Positions 35,112 through 44,055 of a stretch of 64,000 nt of DNA are shown here, in pieces; within the stretch, counting starts at the first letter, position 1; each line of letters starts with the position of its first letter. The position numbers were made by a program, and so were the translations under genes. The DNA is from Prevotella sp. Rep29. GTDB lineage: Bacteria > Bacteroidota > Bacteroidia > Bacteroidales > Bacteroidaceae. The stretch spans positions 1,550,001 to 1,614,000 of the forward strand of contig NZ_CP047159.1 of assembly GCF_019551475.1 (NCBI RefSeq), written 5' to 3'. The notes beneath the pieces are model-generated. The model saw nothing but the letters and a program-made list of their open reading frames with translations, made no database searches and was not told the origin of the DNA.

Positions 35112-35654
35112 CTAACTTCCGTTCCCTACCCTCTTCCGTTTTATCCAACCCTTCAGTCGCTGATAGCCTTCAACGCCGATGATGGTGAGCCCTCCATACT
35201 GGCAGGTTTTGGCAAGTCCGAAGAGAATGGTCCATAGGACTCCTTTCGCAACGGCACTGATGGGCAGGAGCATCTGCGCGAACGACAGCAGATAAAGGGG
35301 GATGCAAGACAGCAGAAGGATGACTCCTGTGCGGTACGACAGCCCTTGCAACCACATTTTGAGATTGTCTGCGGCATGATACAAGGCATCTTTCGGAGCA
35401 TAGACCATCATCCTCGGTCCCATCCATCGCATCACGCTGCGAATCTGCTCGCGTTCTTCGGGAGCATAGCAATGGACCGGACAGCGCTTGCATGTCTTTT
35501 TCTTTTCGCCAAACTGGCAGTGGTCAAGACGCTGACAGGCATAGTTTGCCAGTTGTTGATATTGGTCCGGCATTGCTTTCTGCTTCAGATGATGGCGACA
35601 ATATAGTCTTATCATCTTGCAGACAGTCTGCTTTTCACGTTCAATCCTATTCAT
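35112..35654 (-). CDS. YgbA-like nitrous-oxide-stimulated promoter family protein with membrane C-terminus
   Basis: Residues 1-92 match the YgbA_NO family: IEREKQTVCKMIRLYC, LANYACQRLDHC, and a cysteine array CKRCPVHCY that probably binds metal. The remaining 88 aa add two hydrophobic helices (about 105-122 and 128-148) and a basic tail, absent from E. coli YgbA (about 117 aa). Known: E. coli ygbA responds to nitrosative stress via NsrR; function here is inferred. Convergent with the sulfatase gene. Confidence 0.75.
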   Translation of the reverse strand: MNRIEREKQTVCKMIRLYCRHHLKQKAMPDQYQQLANYACQRLDHCQFGEKKKTCKRCPVHCYAPEEREQIRSVMRWMGPRMMVYAPKDALYHAADNLKMWLQGLSYRTGVILLLSCIPLYLLSFAQMLLPISAVAKGVLWTILFGLAKTCQYGGLTIIGVEGYQRLKGWIKRKRVGNGS

Positions 35655-35664
35655 CGGTCTGCAT

Positions 35665-36297
35665 TTAGCGAGCGCTTATTTTCTCAGCCATCCGCTTGCC
35701 GGCGTCATAAGCCCGCTGAAGGTCTTGCTCCCGTTTCATCGGTTCGGGGAAGACAGCCAACTCATAACGGTCATAGTTTTTCACCTGATAGGTGCTATAA
35801 GCATCCACATGTTCCACGTCGCCCATCGCACGTTTCAGGCTATCCTCCACAATCCCCATCATCTGGTATATCATTTTCGCCTGCTCTTCGTTCGCATTCA
35901 TCGTGTAGGTCAGCAACACCGGCATCTGCTTCGGGGCTGTCAGGCTATAGTCGTTGTAAGACAACCAGGCGAAAATGAGCCGCTCAAGGAAAGCCCGCAA
36001 CTGAGCAGTCACCTCACTGAAATAGATTGGAGAGCCCAGCACCAAGCCATCCGCCTGAGCCACCTCTTCAAGAATCGGCGTCAGGGCATCCCTGAACTTG
36101 CACACGTTAGACACCTTCCCTTTCAACTTACAAGCCATACACGACATACAGCCTTTATAGTCTATATCATACAGGCGCACTGTCTTCACTTCAATCTCGT
36201 CACTCACCGAACGGGCACCTTCTGCAATCTTTCCCAACATGGCTGCCGTGTTGAACGTCTTGCGGGGACCGCCGTCAATGATCATCATCTTTTTCAT
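35665..36297 (-). CDS. flavodoxin-fold NAD(P)H-dependent oxidoreductase
   Basis: A 210-aa FMN reductase-like protein with an FMN-phosphate loop IDGGPRKTFNTAAM at the N-terminus, GCMSCMACK (cysteines near 50-55) and GSPIYFSEVTAQLRAFLERL, the typical layout of iron-sulfur flavoprotein/multimeric flavodoxin reductases. Cytoplasmic electron carrier or reductase; partner unknown. It lies 10 bp upstream of the YgbA-like gene in the same direction, suggesting a joint redox or nitrosative-stress role. Confidence 0.82.
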   Translation of the reverse strand: MKKMMIIDGGPRKTFNTAAMLGKIAEGARSVSDEIEVKTVRLYDIDYKGCMSCMACKLKGKVSNVCKFRDALTPILEEVAQADGLVLGSPIYFSEVTAQLRAFLERLIFAWLSYNDYSLTAPKQMPVLLTYTMNANEEQAKMIYQMMGIVEDSLKRAMGDVEHVDAYSTYQVKNYDRYELAVFPEPMKREQDLQRAYDAGKRMAEKISAR

Positions 36298-36483
36298 CGA
36301 ATAAATTCCGTCTTTTAATGATTAATACTTACTTATCAAAGTAACGACACGAGCCATTGCCTCGCCCTGTCATCACCTTTTTACGCCCGTAAAATTACAA
36401 CTTTTTTCCGAATTACTGGCAAACAACCCAAGAATAATTGGAGTTGATGATGCCAAAGCAAACGACACAAAAACAGGACAATA

Positions 36484-36515
36484 CTTGCGCAAATGCAGGA
36501 AATATTGTATCTTTG
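36484..36515 (+). promoter_or_regulatory. promoter of the patatin gene
   Basis: CTTG at 36484-36487 and TATCTTTG at 36508-36515, spacer 20 bp. A small hairpin CCCTTTC-GCT-GAAAGGG follows at about 36536-36552 in the leader. No gene in 36298-36619. Confidence 0.65.
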
Positions 36516-36619
36516 TGCACAATAACACGCACAACCCTTTCGCTGAAAGGGCTTTGCGAAAATGCACCAAGAGAGAGATTGCTCATTTCTTAAAGAACAT
36601 CACTTAATACAATCACATT

Positions 36620-38191
36620 ATGGCAAAAATTGCACTCAGCTTATCAGGAGGCGGATACCGCGCAGCCACCTATCACCTCGGAACACTCTCCTACCTCAAC
36701 CACTTGCGCACAAGCGACGGACGGACACTGCTCGACCACGTCTCAGCCGTATCGACCATATCGGGAGGAACACTCACGGGACTATGGCTCATACTCGGAA
36801 AAACACGCGGATGGAGCAACGAAGAGATACTCGGACGCCTATACAAGCTGCTGCTGACAGGCGACGTAATCGGAAGAGCGAGCCGGGAATTTCTCTGCGG
36901 AGAAAGCGACAACCACTCGCTCATACGCGAAATGGTCAGGATTTATGACGAAGACATCTTTGAAGGTGCTACCGTAGGCGACCTCATGGAAAAGATTGAC
37001 GACATCAGCATCGACGACTTCTCCGCCAATGCCACCGAATTCACTAACGCGCTCGAGTTCCGTTTCGCCATAGGAAAGAAAACCGTCATGCCAAACGGAA
37101 GGACATCCGAAGCCGTCTTCGGCAACAACTCCTACCGCATACCGAAGGAAATCGCCTCACAAATACGCCTGGCTGAAGTCTTCGCCGCATCGTCATGCTT
37201 CCCTGGAGGCTTCGAAGCACTGTTCTTCCCACGCGACTTCCAGCTCAACAGCAAACCCGAAAACGCCGAATATCTCTCAACCATAAAACCGCTGCCGCTC
37301 ATGGACGGCGGTGTCGTTGACAACCAAGGCATCGAACCCATCAACCTGCTCCGCAAACGGCAAGGGCGCGACCTCGACCTCTTCATCATTTCCGATGCCG
37401 GCTGCGGAAAGGAACATCCTTACACCTTCGAAGAGACCAACGCCATGGACCATCTGACCGTCCATAAAGTAAACGTCGCACTGAACATCGGTCTTCTGGG
37501 AATGGCACAGTTCCTGCTCTGGGTGCCCAAGGGATTCTGGTTCGGATTTTTCCTTGGCTTGACCTTGCTGTTCCTGACATTGCGCCTCGCCACAGCTTTG
37601 AGCTCACGCAAACTGCTGAAGAAATATTCGCGAGAGGTGCCTTTCAGTTTCAGTTGGAAAGGATTGTTGCACATCCCGTTCTCCAAATACATCAACCTGC
37701 TCACCTCGCGCGCCACATCCATGTATTCACTCACGGACAAAGTGTTCATGAAACACATCCGCTCACTCAACTACGCCACCATCTACGAAGACCCGAAATG
37801 GCAGAACCGGCGCATCATGAGTGCACTCTACGAGCTCTGCACGGGCAAAAACTGGCTGAAACATCTGGTTGGTGAAGAGAAAGAAATGATGACGCCAAGC
37901 GAAGCCATCATCAAAAACAGCGACATCGCTGCGGAGATGGGAACCACACTCTGGTGGAGCGACCACGACCGCGCCATCGGCAAACCCGAAGCACTCGTAA
38001 CGACAGGACAATACAACGTTTGCTGGAACCTGCTCGAATTCATCTACCGGCTCCGGCGAAACAACGAGAACCTGAGTCCGGAGAGCAAGGTCATCCTCGA
38101 ACTGCAAGAAACACTCGAGGCCGACTGGAAACGCTTCCAGGAGAACCCGGGATGGCTGCTCGACGAGGTCAACAACGAGTTTGCAAAATAG
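36620..38191 (+). CDS. patatin-like phospholipase
   Basis: A 523-aa lipid acyl hydrolase. Seen: oxyanion loop SLSGGGYRA at the N-terminus, nucleophile Ser in VSTISGGTL, and catalytic Asp in LMDGGVVDNQG. A hydrophobic stretch of about 40 aa near residues 292-335 probably associates with or spans the membrane, followed by a 200-aa helical domain of unknown role. Standalone gene; the DUF3089 gene follows after 33 bp. A CapV-type CBASS effector was considered, but no cyclase gene is nearby. Confidence 0.85.
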   Translation: MAKIALSLSGGGYRAATYHLGTLSYLNHLRTSDGRTLLDHVSAVSTISGGTLTGLWLILGKTRGWSNEEILGRLYKLLLTGDVIGRASREFLCGESDNHSLIREMVRIYDEDIFEGATVGDLMEKIDDISIDDFSANATEFTNALEFRFAIGKKTVMPNGRTSEAVFGNNSYRIPKEIASQIRLAEVFAASSCFPGGFEALFFPRDFQLNSKPENAEYLSTIKPLPLMDGGVVDNQGIEPINLLRKRQGRDLDLFIISDAGCGKEHPYTFEETNAMDHLTVHKVNVALNIGLLGMAQFLLWVPKGFWFGFFLGLTLLFLTLRLATALSSRKLLKKYSREVPFSFSWKGLLHIPFSKYINLLTSRATSMYSLTDKVFMKHIRSLNYATIYEDPKWQNRRIMSALYELCTGKNWLKHLVGEEKEMMTPSEAIIKNSDIAAEMGTTLWWSDHDRAIGKPEALVTTGQYNVCWNLLEFIYRLRRNNENLSPESKVILELQETLEADWKRFQENPGWLLDEVNNEFAK

Positions 38192-38224
38192 AAAAACCTG
38201 TTCAAAAAAACATCCCTCAAGGAC

Positions 38225-39241
38225 ATGAACACACCATGCAGAAGAACGATGATGGCTGCCTGCGCAATAGCAGTAGCCATCACTCTGCTACCCGGCTGCA
38301 CGACGGGCAGAAAAGCACTGCACACAGCGGACTTCCTCCCTCCCACTCCCCACTACGACGATGCCACGCAATGGTACATCACCGACCGCCATGCCGATGC
38401 CGACATATTCTATATCACATCCACCGAAACAGGCGACTATCCGCATGCCGACGGAACGCCCTGCCACTATGCCGACACCTACATCGACAGCCTGAGAAAC
38501 CCGATACTCGGTGAGATGGAGGGGGTTGACAGGCTGCTCAGCGGTGCGCTCAACTTCTACTCGCCCTATTACCGCCAATGCTCCATGCAGACATTCACCA
38601 GCGACAGCACAATCGCCGTGCGCATGCCCGTCGCCACGAACGACATCAAGAAAGCGTTCCGCCATTACCTCAAACACCTCAACAACCAGCGCCCGTTTAT
38701 TCTTGCGGGATATAGTCAGGGTGCCATGATTCTCCTCGAACTGCTCAAAGAGATGGACAAACAGACCTACAGCCGCATGATTGCCGCCTATGCTGTCGGA
38801 GTAAGCATCCCCAAAGAGGTGGCGAATGCGATTCCGCACCTCATACCTGCACAGACAGCCGACGACCTGGGAGTCACCATCTGCTACAACTCTGCAAAAA
38901 ACATCGCCGGAACCATCCCCATCTTCGACAATAACACCATTGCCATCAACCCCGTCAACTGGCGGACCGACGGTCAGGAAGCCACGCTCATCACAGAGCC
39001 ATCGCCCGCAAAACCGCTCGACGAACAGAAAAAGGACACGATGACCGTCAAGCTCGACCGCCACACAAACTATCTCTTCGTAGAAGGATTTACCGACCAG
39101 GACTACGTGTTGCCGTTCATCGGGAAGGACGGCAACCTCCATACGCGCGAGATATGGCTCTATCGCCAACAACTGCACGACAACATTGCACTCCGAACGG
39201 CTCGCTTCCTCGCCACGAGAAACCGCACCTCCCGAAAATAA
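38225..39241 (+). CDS. DUF3089 lipoprotein, alpha/beta-hydrolase fold
   Basis: A 338-aa lipoprotein: lipobox LLPGC at residues 21-25. The domain matches DUF3089, with the nucleophile elbow AGYSQGAMI near 161-169, so an esterase or lipase activity is likely in the periplasm or outer membrane. GC-rich codon use like its upstream neighbour. A lipid-processing pair with the patatin is plausible. Confidence 0.78.
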   Translation: MNTPCRRTMMAACAIAVAITLLPGCTTGRKALHTADFLPPTPHYDDATQWYITDRHADADIFYITSTETGDYPHADGTPCHYADTYIDSLRNPILGEMEGVDRLLSGALNFYSPYYRQCSMQTFTSDSTIAVRMPVATNDIKKAFRHYLKHLNNQRPFILAGYSQGAMILLELLKEMDKQTYSRMIAAYAVGVSIPKEVANAIPHLIPAQTADDLGVTICYNSAKNIAGTIPIFDNNTIAINPVNWRTDGQEATLITEPSPAKPLDEQKKDTMTVKLDRHTNYLFVEGFTDQDYVLPFIGKDGNLHTREIWLYRQQLHDNIALRTARFLATRNRTSRK

Positions 39242-39437
39242 GGAACTCGACGACGAAGAGCACATTCACCGGTATTTTCTTCACATAACAAGAAAAAAGT
39301 TGACACATTCGGGCACACTTGGCTTCCAAAACAGGACTGATGCCGTCGTGGTCGCTTTTGTATTTTTATACATAAGCAGCGTGTCTCGAAACCAAAACTT
39401 AAAGCATTGATTTATAAATAGTTAAGAACGCCTTTCC

Positions 39438-39540
39438 AAAAGTTGAACTTTTAGACTGCAAAAGTTCAACTTTCAGGCGGTGAAAGTTCAACTTTTAGAA
39501 CGCAAAAGTTGAACTTTTGGAAAACGAAAGTTCAACTGTT
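39438..39540 (+). repeat. five palindromes at an exact 22-bp period
   Basis: 15-bp near-perfect palindromes of the form (A/G)AAAGTT(G/C)AACTTTT start at 39438, 39460, 39482, 39504 and 39526, always 22 bp apart with 7-bp spacers. The last is slightly degenerate (GAAAGTTCAACTGTT). Spacing equals about two helical turns, placing all sites on one face of DNA. It lies 138 bp upstream of a promoter for the C69 peptidase. The other parts of 39242-39710 hold no gene. Confidence 0.9.
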
Positions 39541-39677
39541 ATATTTATACGCTTTTACTGTATGTTTATGCACGTTGATTTTTAGCCGTTTTGTTCATAT
39601 TCTTTACTCCTGAAAAACGATTTTCGGAAAGCATGCGATTTCTGTCAGATAACCGGATAGATTTCAAAAAAAATCCG

Positions 39678-39685
39678 TAACTTTG
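39678..39685 (+). promoter_or_regulatory. promoter -7 box of the C69 peptidase gene
   Basis: TAACTTTG, 25 bp before the ATG at 39711; the -33 box is weak. Confidence 0.55.
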
Positions 39686-39710
39686 CAGAAGATAGTAATT
39701 AGAACAGGAT

Positions 39711-41345
39711 ATGAAAAAGACATTATCGATTGCAGTAACGGCGTTACTGCTCGCCTTGCCCACTACCGGCAACGCACAAAACGAAGAGTTCGACAGCGAC
39801 GGCAAGACACCGTTGTCATGCACCAGCATCATGGTCGGAAAGAAAGCCTCGACAGACGGCTCGGTCATCACCTCACACACCTGCGACTCATGGTATCGCA
39901 CATGGATGAAGATGGTACCCGCAAAAGACCATAAGGCAGGGACAAAAACCGCCATCTACGAAGGACGCATGCACACCCAGTCGGCAGAAGACAGCACAAA
40001 GATGTATAAGAAAGGCGAAATACCGCAGGTGAGCCACACCTTCCGCTTCCTCGACACCGCCTACCCCTGTCTGAACGAGAAACAGCTGGGCATCGGAGAG
40101 ACCACCATCACCGGACGCAAAGAGCTCCGCAACAAGCAAGGCATGTTCATGATTGAAGAGCTGGAACGCATCGCACTGGAGCGCTGCTCCACCGCACGCG
40201 ACGCCATCCGACTGATGGGCGAACTCATCAAGCAATACGGCTACGGCGACAGCGGCGAATGTCTCACCATCGCCGACAAAAACGAAGTGTGGATTTTCGA
40301 AGTGTTCGGCGAAGGACCGAAGAAAATCGGCGGCGTGTGGGCTGCCGTACGCATACCCGACGACCACATTGCCGTCTCCGCAAACATCTGCCGCATCAAC
40401 AAAATCGACACCAACGACAAAGAAAACTACATGTACTCGGACAACCTCTTCGACGTAGCCAAACGCATGAAACTGTGGGACGGCAAGGAAGAGTTCTCAT
40501 TCTGGCGCGTGTTCAGCGGCGGAAATTATTTCAACGAGAAGAAAAACTACAGCGTGCGCGAACACTTCATCATGAACGCACTGGCACCTTCACAGCAGTT
40601 CTCCGACCAGGTGGAAGACTTGCCACTCAGCGTCAAGCCCGACGAGAAAGTGAGCGTGGAGCGCGTCATGCAACTCTTGGGTTCCTACTATGAAGGCACC
40701 GCGAAGAACCTCAGCGGACGCCACATGATTCCCAATCCCAAACGCAAAGACAAAGACGGGAAAATCGTGGAGAGCGAACCCGACAGCATCGTGTCGCCCT
40801 TCTCCAATCCATGGATGCGCCCCGACGAAATCAACATGTACTACGCCATGGGCGACTCCACGATGAAAAACATCCGCACCGTCAGCGTACCCTGGTGCGC
40901 CTACAGCACCGTCATCCAACTGCGCTCATGGCTGCCCGACGAGGTGGGCGGCGTGGCATGGGTGGCACTCGACAATCCCGGACAAAGCCCACGCTTCCCC
41001 ATCTTCTGCGGAACCACCAAACTGCCGAAGATGCTCGAAATATGCGGACAACACACCGACCGCGACGACGCCGCACTGTGGCGCTACCGCAAAGCCAACC
41101 GCCTCGCCACCGTGCGCTGGGGCACCTACCGCAAGACGATGGAACCCGCACGCGACTATTTCATCGACAAAGGCATGCGCGAACTGCCCTTCGTCGAGAA
41201 AGCATGGCAGGAACTGCACGCCACCGACACCAAGAAAGCACAGCAGATGCTCAACGGCTACACCGCCGACTTCTTCGGAGCCACCATCATCCGCTGGGAC
41301 GAAATGGCACGCCACTTCTGGCGACAGACGTGGGGAGGATTCTAA
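39711..41345 (+). CDS. exported C69 family dipeptidase
   Basis: A 544-aa peptidase of the C69 (PepD/U34) family, N-terminal nucleophile type. A signal peptide covers residues 1-22 (ending GNAQ). The nucleophile Cys in LSCTSIMVGKKASTDGS lies near residue 37, so a short propeptide must be removed. Further family landmarks: GIGETTITGRKEL and a GSYYEGT...RPDE region. Likely periplasmic dipeptide hydrolysis. Monocistronic, with its own promoter and a strong terminator. Confidence 0.88.
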   Translation: MKKTLSIAVTALLLALPTTGNAQNEEFDSDGKTPLSCTSIMVGKKASTDGSVITSHTCDSWYRTWMKMVPAKDHKAGTKTAIYEGRMHTQSAEDSTKMYKKGEIPQVSHTFRFLDTAYPCLNEKQLGIGETTITGRKELRNKQGMFMIEELERIALERCSTARDAIRLMGELIKQYGYGDSGECLTIADKNEVWIFEVFGEGPKKIGGVWAAVRIPDDHIAVSANICRINKIDTNDKENYMYSDNLFDVAKRMKLWDGKEEFSFWRVFSGGNYFNEKKNYSVREHFIMNALAPSQQFSDQVEDLPLSVKPDEKVSVERVMQLLGSYYEGTAKNLSGRHMIPNPKRKDKDGKIVESEPDSIVSPFSNPWMRPDEINMYYAMGDSTMKNIRTVSVPWCAYSTVIQLRSWLPDEVGGVAWVALDNPGQSPRFPIFCGTTKLPKMLEICGQHTDRDDAALWRYRKANRLATVRWGTYRKTMEPARDYFIDKGMRELPFVEKAWQELHATDTKKAQQMLNGYTADFFGATIIRWDEMARHFWRQTWGGF

Positions 41346-41367
41346 GAGGCTGACGACACGACACAAG

Positions 41368-41412
41368 AAAAGAGCTCCGAAGACGAAAAACTTCGGAGCT
41401 CTTTTCTTTTTT
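41368..41412 (+). terminator. strong intrinsic terminator
   Basis: Stem AAAAGAGCTCCGAAG / CTTCGGAGCTCTTTT (15 bp, perfect), 8-base loop, followed by a T-rich tract. The A-tract before the stem lets it also serve the leftward transcript arriving from 41457. Confidence 0.92.
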
Positions 41413-41456
41413 TACAAAACATTTCGGGATATACCGTCACCGATGCGCAATCATCC

Positions 41457-42011
41457 TCATTTCATCATCAACTCCGGATGTTCTTTTACTATCTGTAGAA
41501 TCTCCTCTTTGGGAAGCGGATTTTCCATCTCTTCCACCGTGATATTCCGCACCTCGTAATTCGACACACGCCTCGTCTTCGTGTCCACATCACTATACAC
41601 CCAAGCCGAGAAGAGCTTATCTGGCACATCTATAAAGACAAACTGAATGAACAAGCCACCCATCATGAACGGTTCCACATTATATATAACGCACTGCCCT
41701 TCCACCTCCTTTTTATAATCACCAAATACCGGCACATCAACCTTGCCCTTCCGGTACGAGTCAATCCGCTTGCTCAATGTGTGAATATACTCATTATCCA
41801 GCCAATCTTTCTCCTCGAAACGACTAAAACGGATATCATTCAACGATTCCCCACCACTTATACTGTCAGGCAGCGTCAGCTCAGTCCGCACACTATCTCC
41901 GACAAGACTGTCGGTTTTTCCAGCCACAGCCTTTGTGTCCTGCCGATGTTGACACCCCGACATCAACAGTAACGAGGTACATACCATACTACAAAAAACT
42001 TTCATCATCAT
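41457..42011 (-). CDS. hypothetical lipoprotein
   Basis: A 184-aa lipoprotein with lipobox LLMSGC near residues 15-20. The mature part has a linker rich in Asp/Ser followed by a beta-rich domain (VPVFGDYKKEVEGQCVIYNVEPFMMGG) of unrecognised family. Last gene of the leftward set LytTR - PBP-like - lipoprotein; 22 bp after the PBP-like stop. Confidence 0.6.
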   Translation of the reverse strand: MMMKVFCSMVCTSLLLMSGCQHRQDTKAVAGKTDSLVGDSVRTELTLPDSISGGESLNDIRFSRFEEKDWLDNEYIHTLSKRIDSYRKGKVDVPVFGDYKKEVEGQCVIYNVEPFMMGGLFIQFVFIDVPDKLFSAWVYSDVDTKTRRVSNYEVRNITVEEMENPLPKEEILQIVKEHPELMMK

Positions 42012-42033
42012 TTTTTTACTTTTATATTCTACA

Positions 42034-43203
42034 TTACAGAAAATGCTTCTTCTTCATCCACTCCACAATATCCCGGAACAAGGGACCAGCCATTCCGCCA
42101 CCACTTGCAGGATACGCCAATTTGTTCATACTAACAATGATGCTGTACTTAGGAGCATCAGCCGGAAAAAAACCACAGAATGACAGGTGAAATTCACTGA
42201 TTTCTGTCTCACCTGATTCGATGATTCCTACTTGTGCCGTACCCGACTTTCCTGCGACCCTGAGAATTGGTGTACCGGCCTTCCTGCCCAAGCCTTGAGA
42301 AACCACATGGTCTAATGCAATTTGCATCTTGCGGATGTTTTCCTCACTGGCTATCCTTGGATTGATTATTTCAACAGAATCCTTTCGTAGAGAAGGTTTA
42401 ACCATAACCCCATTGTTCGCTATAGCATTATAGAACGTCAACATCTGAATCGGTGCCAATCGCCCCTCATAGCCAATCGAATTCAACAGCAATTGTGCAC
42501 TTGCCCAAATGCTATCTTTTGGCGAAGTGAAAACCATTGGCTTTAATTCATCAATACCATCAATGGCTCCCGGTTTTCCAAAGCTCATTCTATCGAGCAT
42601 TTCGTAGTACTTAAGTTCTTTCCCCTTAAATACTTTTTGAACTGCCTTGCTAATTCCTATATTTGAGCTTACTTCTAAGGCTCGTTCCAATGTAATCTTC
42701 CCATATCCACCTCTACTCCAGTTATGGTCTAACATCTGTAGTTCATCAACATCCCATACTCCTTCTCCCACATCAACTTCATCATCCAAGCTCACTTCTC
42801 CTGTCTCCAACAGAGTCAAGAGTACAGCCGTTATCTTTGTCTGTCCAGGTTCCTGCTGATAACCAAAGTTTCTGCATGGCTGGAACTTTCCATCGTATCT
42901 CCGCTCCCTGCCTGCCATCGCCAAAATTCTACCCGTATTAACCTCCATCACAATCACCTGCCCTTGTAAACCATCTATCTCTTCCAGCTTAACATTCAAG
43001 AGTGAATCAACAGCGTTTTGCAGTTCAGGGGCAATTGTTGTGTCCCCTAATTTTTCCTTATTCTGAGAAAATCTTGTATGTAAGAATATCCCTAAGATTA
43101 CTATCAGCATTACTCCAAATAATGCTGCAAGTATGATATGCCATTTTTTCCATCTATCCTGTCCTTGGGGATTTCCCAGTACCTGTAATTCGTCGTCTCT
43201 CAT
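42034..43203 (-). CDS. penicillin-binding transpeptidase homologue lacking the active-site serine
   Basis: A 389-aa, single-pass membrane protein (hydrophobic residues about 22-42) with a transpeptidase fold. Two of the three active-site motifs are intact: SSN (in EVSSNIG) and KSG (in AGKSGTAQ). At the first, the usual EPGSTMK reads EPGQTKI without a gap, so the nucleophile Ser is Gln and the Lys is Ile. It is probably catalytically dead and may be a sensor or scaffold (inference). It overlaps the LytTR gene by 4 bp. Confidence 0.75.
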   Translation of the reverse strand: MRDDELQVLGNPQGQDRWKKWHIILAALFGVMLIVILGIFLHTRFSQNKEKLGDTTIAPELQNAVDSLLNVKLEEIDGLQGQVIVMEVNTGRILAMAGRERRYDGKFQPCRNFGYQQEPGQTKITAVLLTLLETGEVSLDDEVDVGEGVWDVDELQMLDHNWSRGGYGKITLERALEVSSNIGISKAVQKVFKGKELKYYEMLDRMSFGKPGAIDGIDELKPMVFTSPKDSIWASAQLLLNSIGYEGRLAPIQMLTFYNAIANNGVMVKPSLRKDSVEIINPRIASEENIRKMQIALDHVVSQGLGRKAGTPILRVAGKSGTAQVGIIESGETEISEFHLSFCGFFPADAPKYSIIVSMNKLAYPASGGGMAGPLFRDIVEWMKKKHFL

Positions 43204-43583
43204 AATTTAACCTCCTTTCCTATTGCTGATTCCAGATATAATTTTAACTGTTTCAACGCCTCTTTTGAAGCAGATAATGTAAAGGCATGGTTGAGCACTA
43301 TATCCGACATGATTAGAATCTGTTTGTTAACATTAACTTTACAAATATACTCCCGATTGATAATGAGTTGCTTTCCTATTCGGATAAACATCTCAGCCTG
43401 TTTACCAAGCTGTTTCTCTATCAATTGTTGGCAATGGGCAAGATTCATGCTAAACACATGCTCCGTCTTGTCGTGCAGCACCATTGTCGAATAATTGCCA
43501 TCCGACTCGATGTACACCACCCGTTCCGGTTTCACTCGCACCAGCTCGGTCGTATTCGAAATAATTAACACGTTACTACTCAC
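43200..43583 (-). CDS. LytTR-type DNA-binding regulator without receiver
   Basis: A 127-aa protein made of a LytTR domain only (VVYIESDGNYSTMVL ... FIRIGKQLIINREYICKV). No receiver domain precedes it. Overlap with the PBP-like gene (ATGA) implies coupled translation; it may autoregulate this operon in response to the PBP-like partner. Confidence 0.82.
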   Translation of the reverse strand: MSSNVLIISNTTELVRVKPERVVYIESDGNYSTMVLHDKTEHVFSMNLAHCQQLIEKQLGKQAEMFIRIGKQLIINREYICKVNVNKQILIMSDIVLNHAFTLSASKEALKQLKLYLESAIGKEVKL

Positions 43584-43591
43584 AGATATTT

Positions 43592-43741
43592 TTAATTAAG
43601 TGCTGATTTTATTAAGAATCCTCCAACAACTCCTACAATTGCATATACCCATGCCTTCTTGTCAAAATCATCAAGCTCAAGCAATTTGCAAATACCTTCA
43701 CATACAACAACATAAACGATACCACCAATAATGAATTCCAT
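43592..43741 (-). CDS. small membrane protein, 49 aa
   Basis: A short frame from ATG 43741 to TAA 43592. It has two hydrophobic stretches (MEFIIGGIVYVVVCEGI and WVYAIVGVVGGFLI) separated by an acidic-basic loop (LELDDFDKKA), a hairpin-like topology. Its stop is 8 bp before the LytTR ATG, so it may head that operon. Below usual annotation length cutoffs; protein-like composition supports it. Stretch 43742-44055 has no convincing gene. Confidence 0.55.
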   Translation of the reverse strand: MEFIIGGIVYVVVCEGICKLLELDDFDKKAWVYAIVGVVGGFLIKSALN

Positions 43742-44055
43742 ACTATTTTTAGTTAAACGTTTTTGCAAATTTACATCTTCATTTTTATTTTCAACGCATT
43801 TATTCCATTGCTTTGTATGAAATCGCTGTTTGGTTGTATGAAATCGTTTTTCCTAAACAAGAAACATGAAGCAAGAAGCAACAGCCTACTTCCCTTTTAG
43901 CAATCGGAATATACAACTTCCTATCTTCCGCTCCACACCATTTTTTGATGTCGGGATGCCAGTAGCACGACTTATGTCTTGCTTTATTTTTGTTATTCCC
44001 AATGCTCGTTTCCATGAGAAACTAAACCCAGGGATGGGTGATGATTTCTTGCTCA

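Noticed and set aside
36620..39241. Patatin plus hydrolase pair as a CBASS or other lipase-effector defence system
   Set aside because: No cyclase, sensor or ubiquitin-like partner is adjacent, and codon use matches the core genes.
39438..39540. Regularly spaced repeats resembling a CRISPR array
   Set aside because: Units of 15 bp with 7-bp spacers are far too short, the spacers are not unique protospacer-sized, and no cas genes are near.
39677..39686. GTAACTTTGC match to the CTnDOT-type attB consensus
   Set aside because: It coincides with the TAnnTTTG promoter of the C69 peptidase gene, and no element boundary is visible there.
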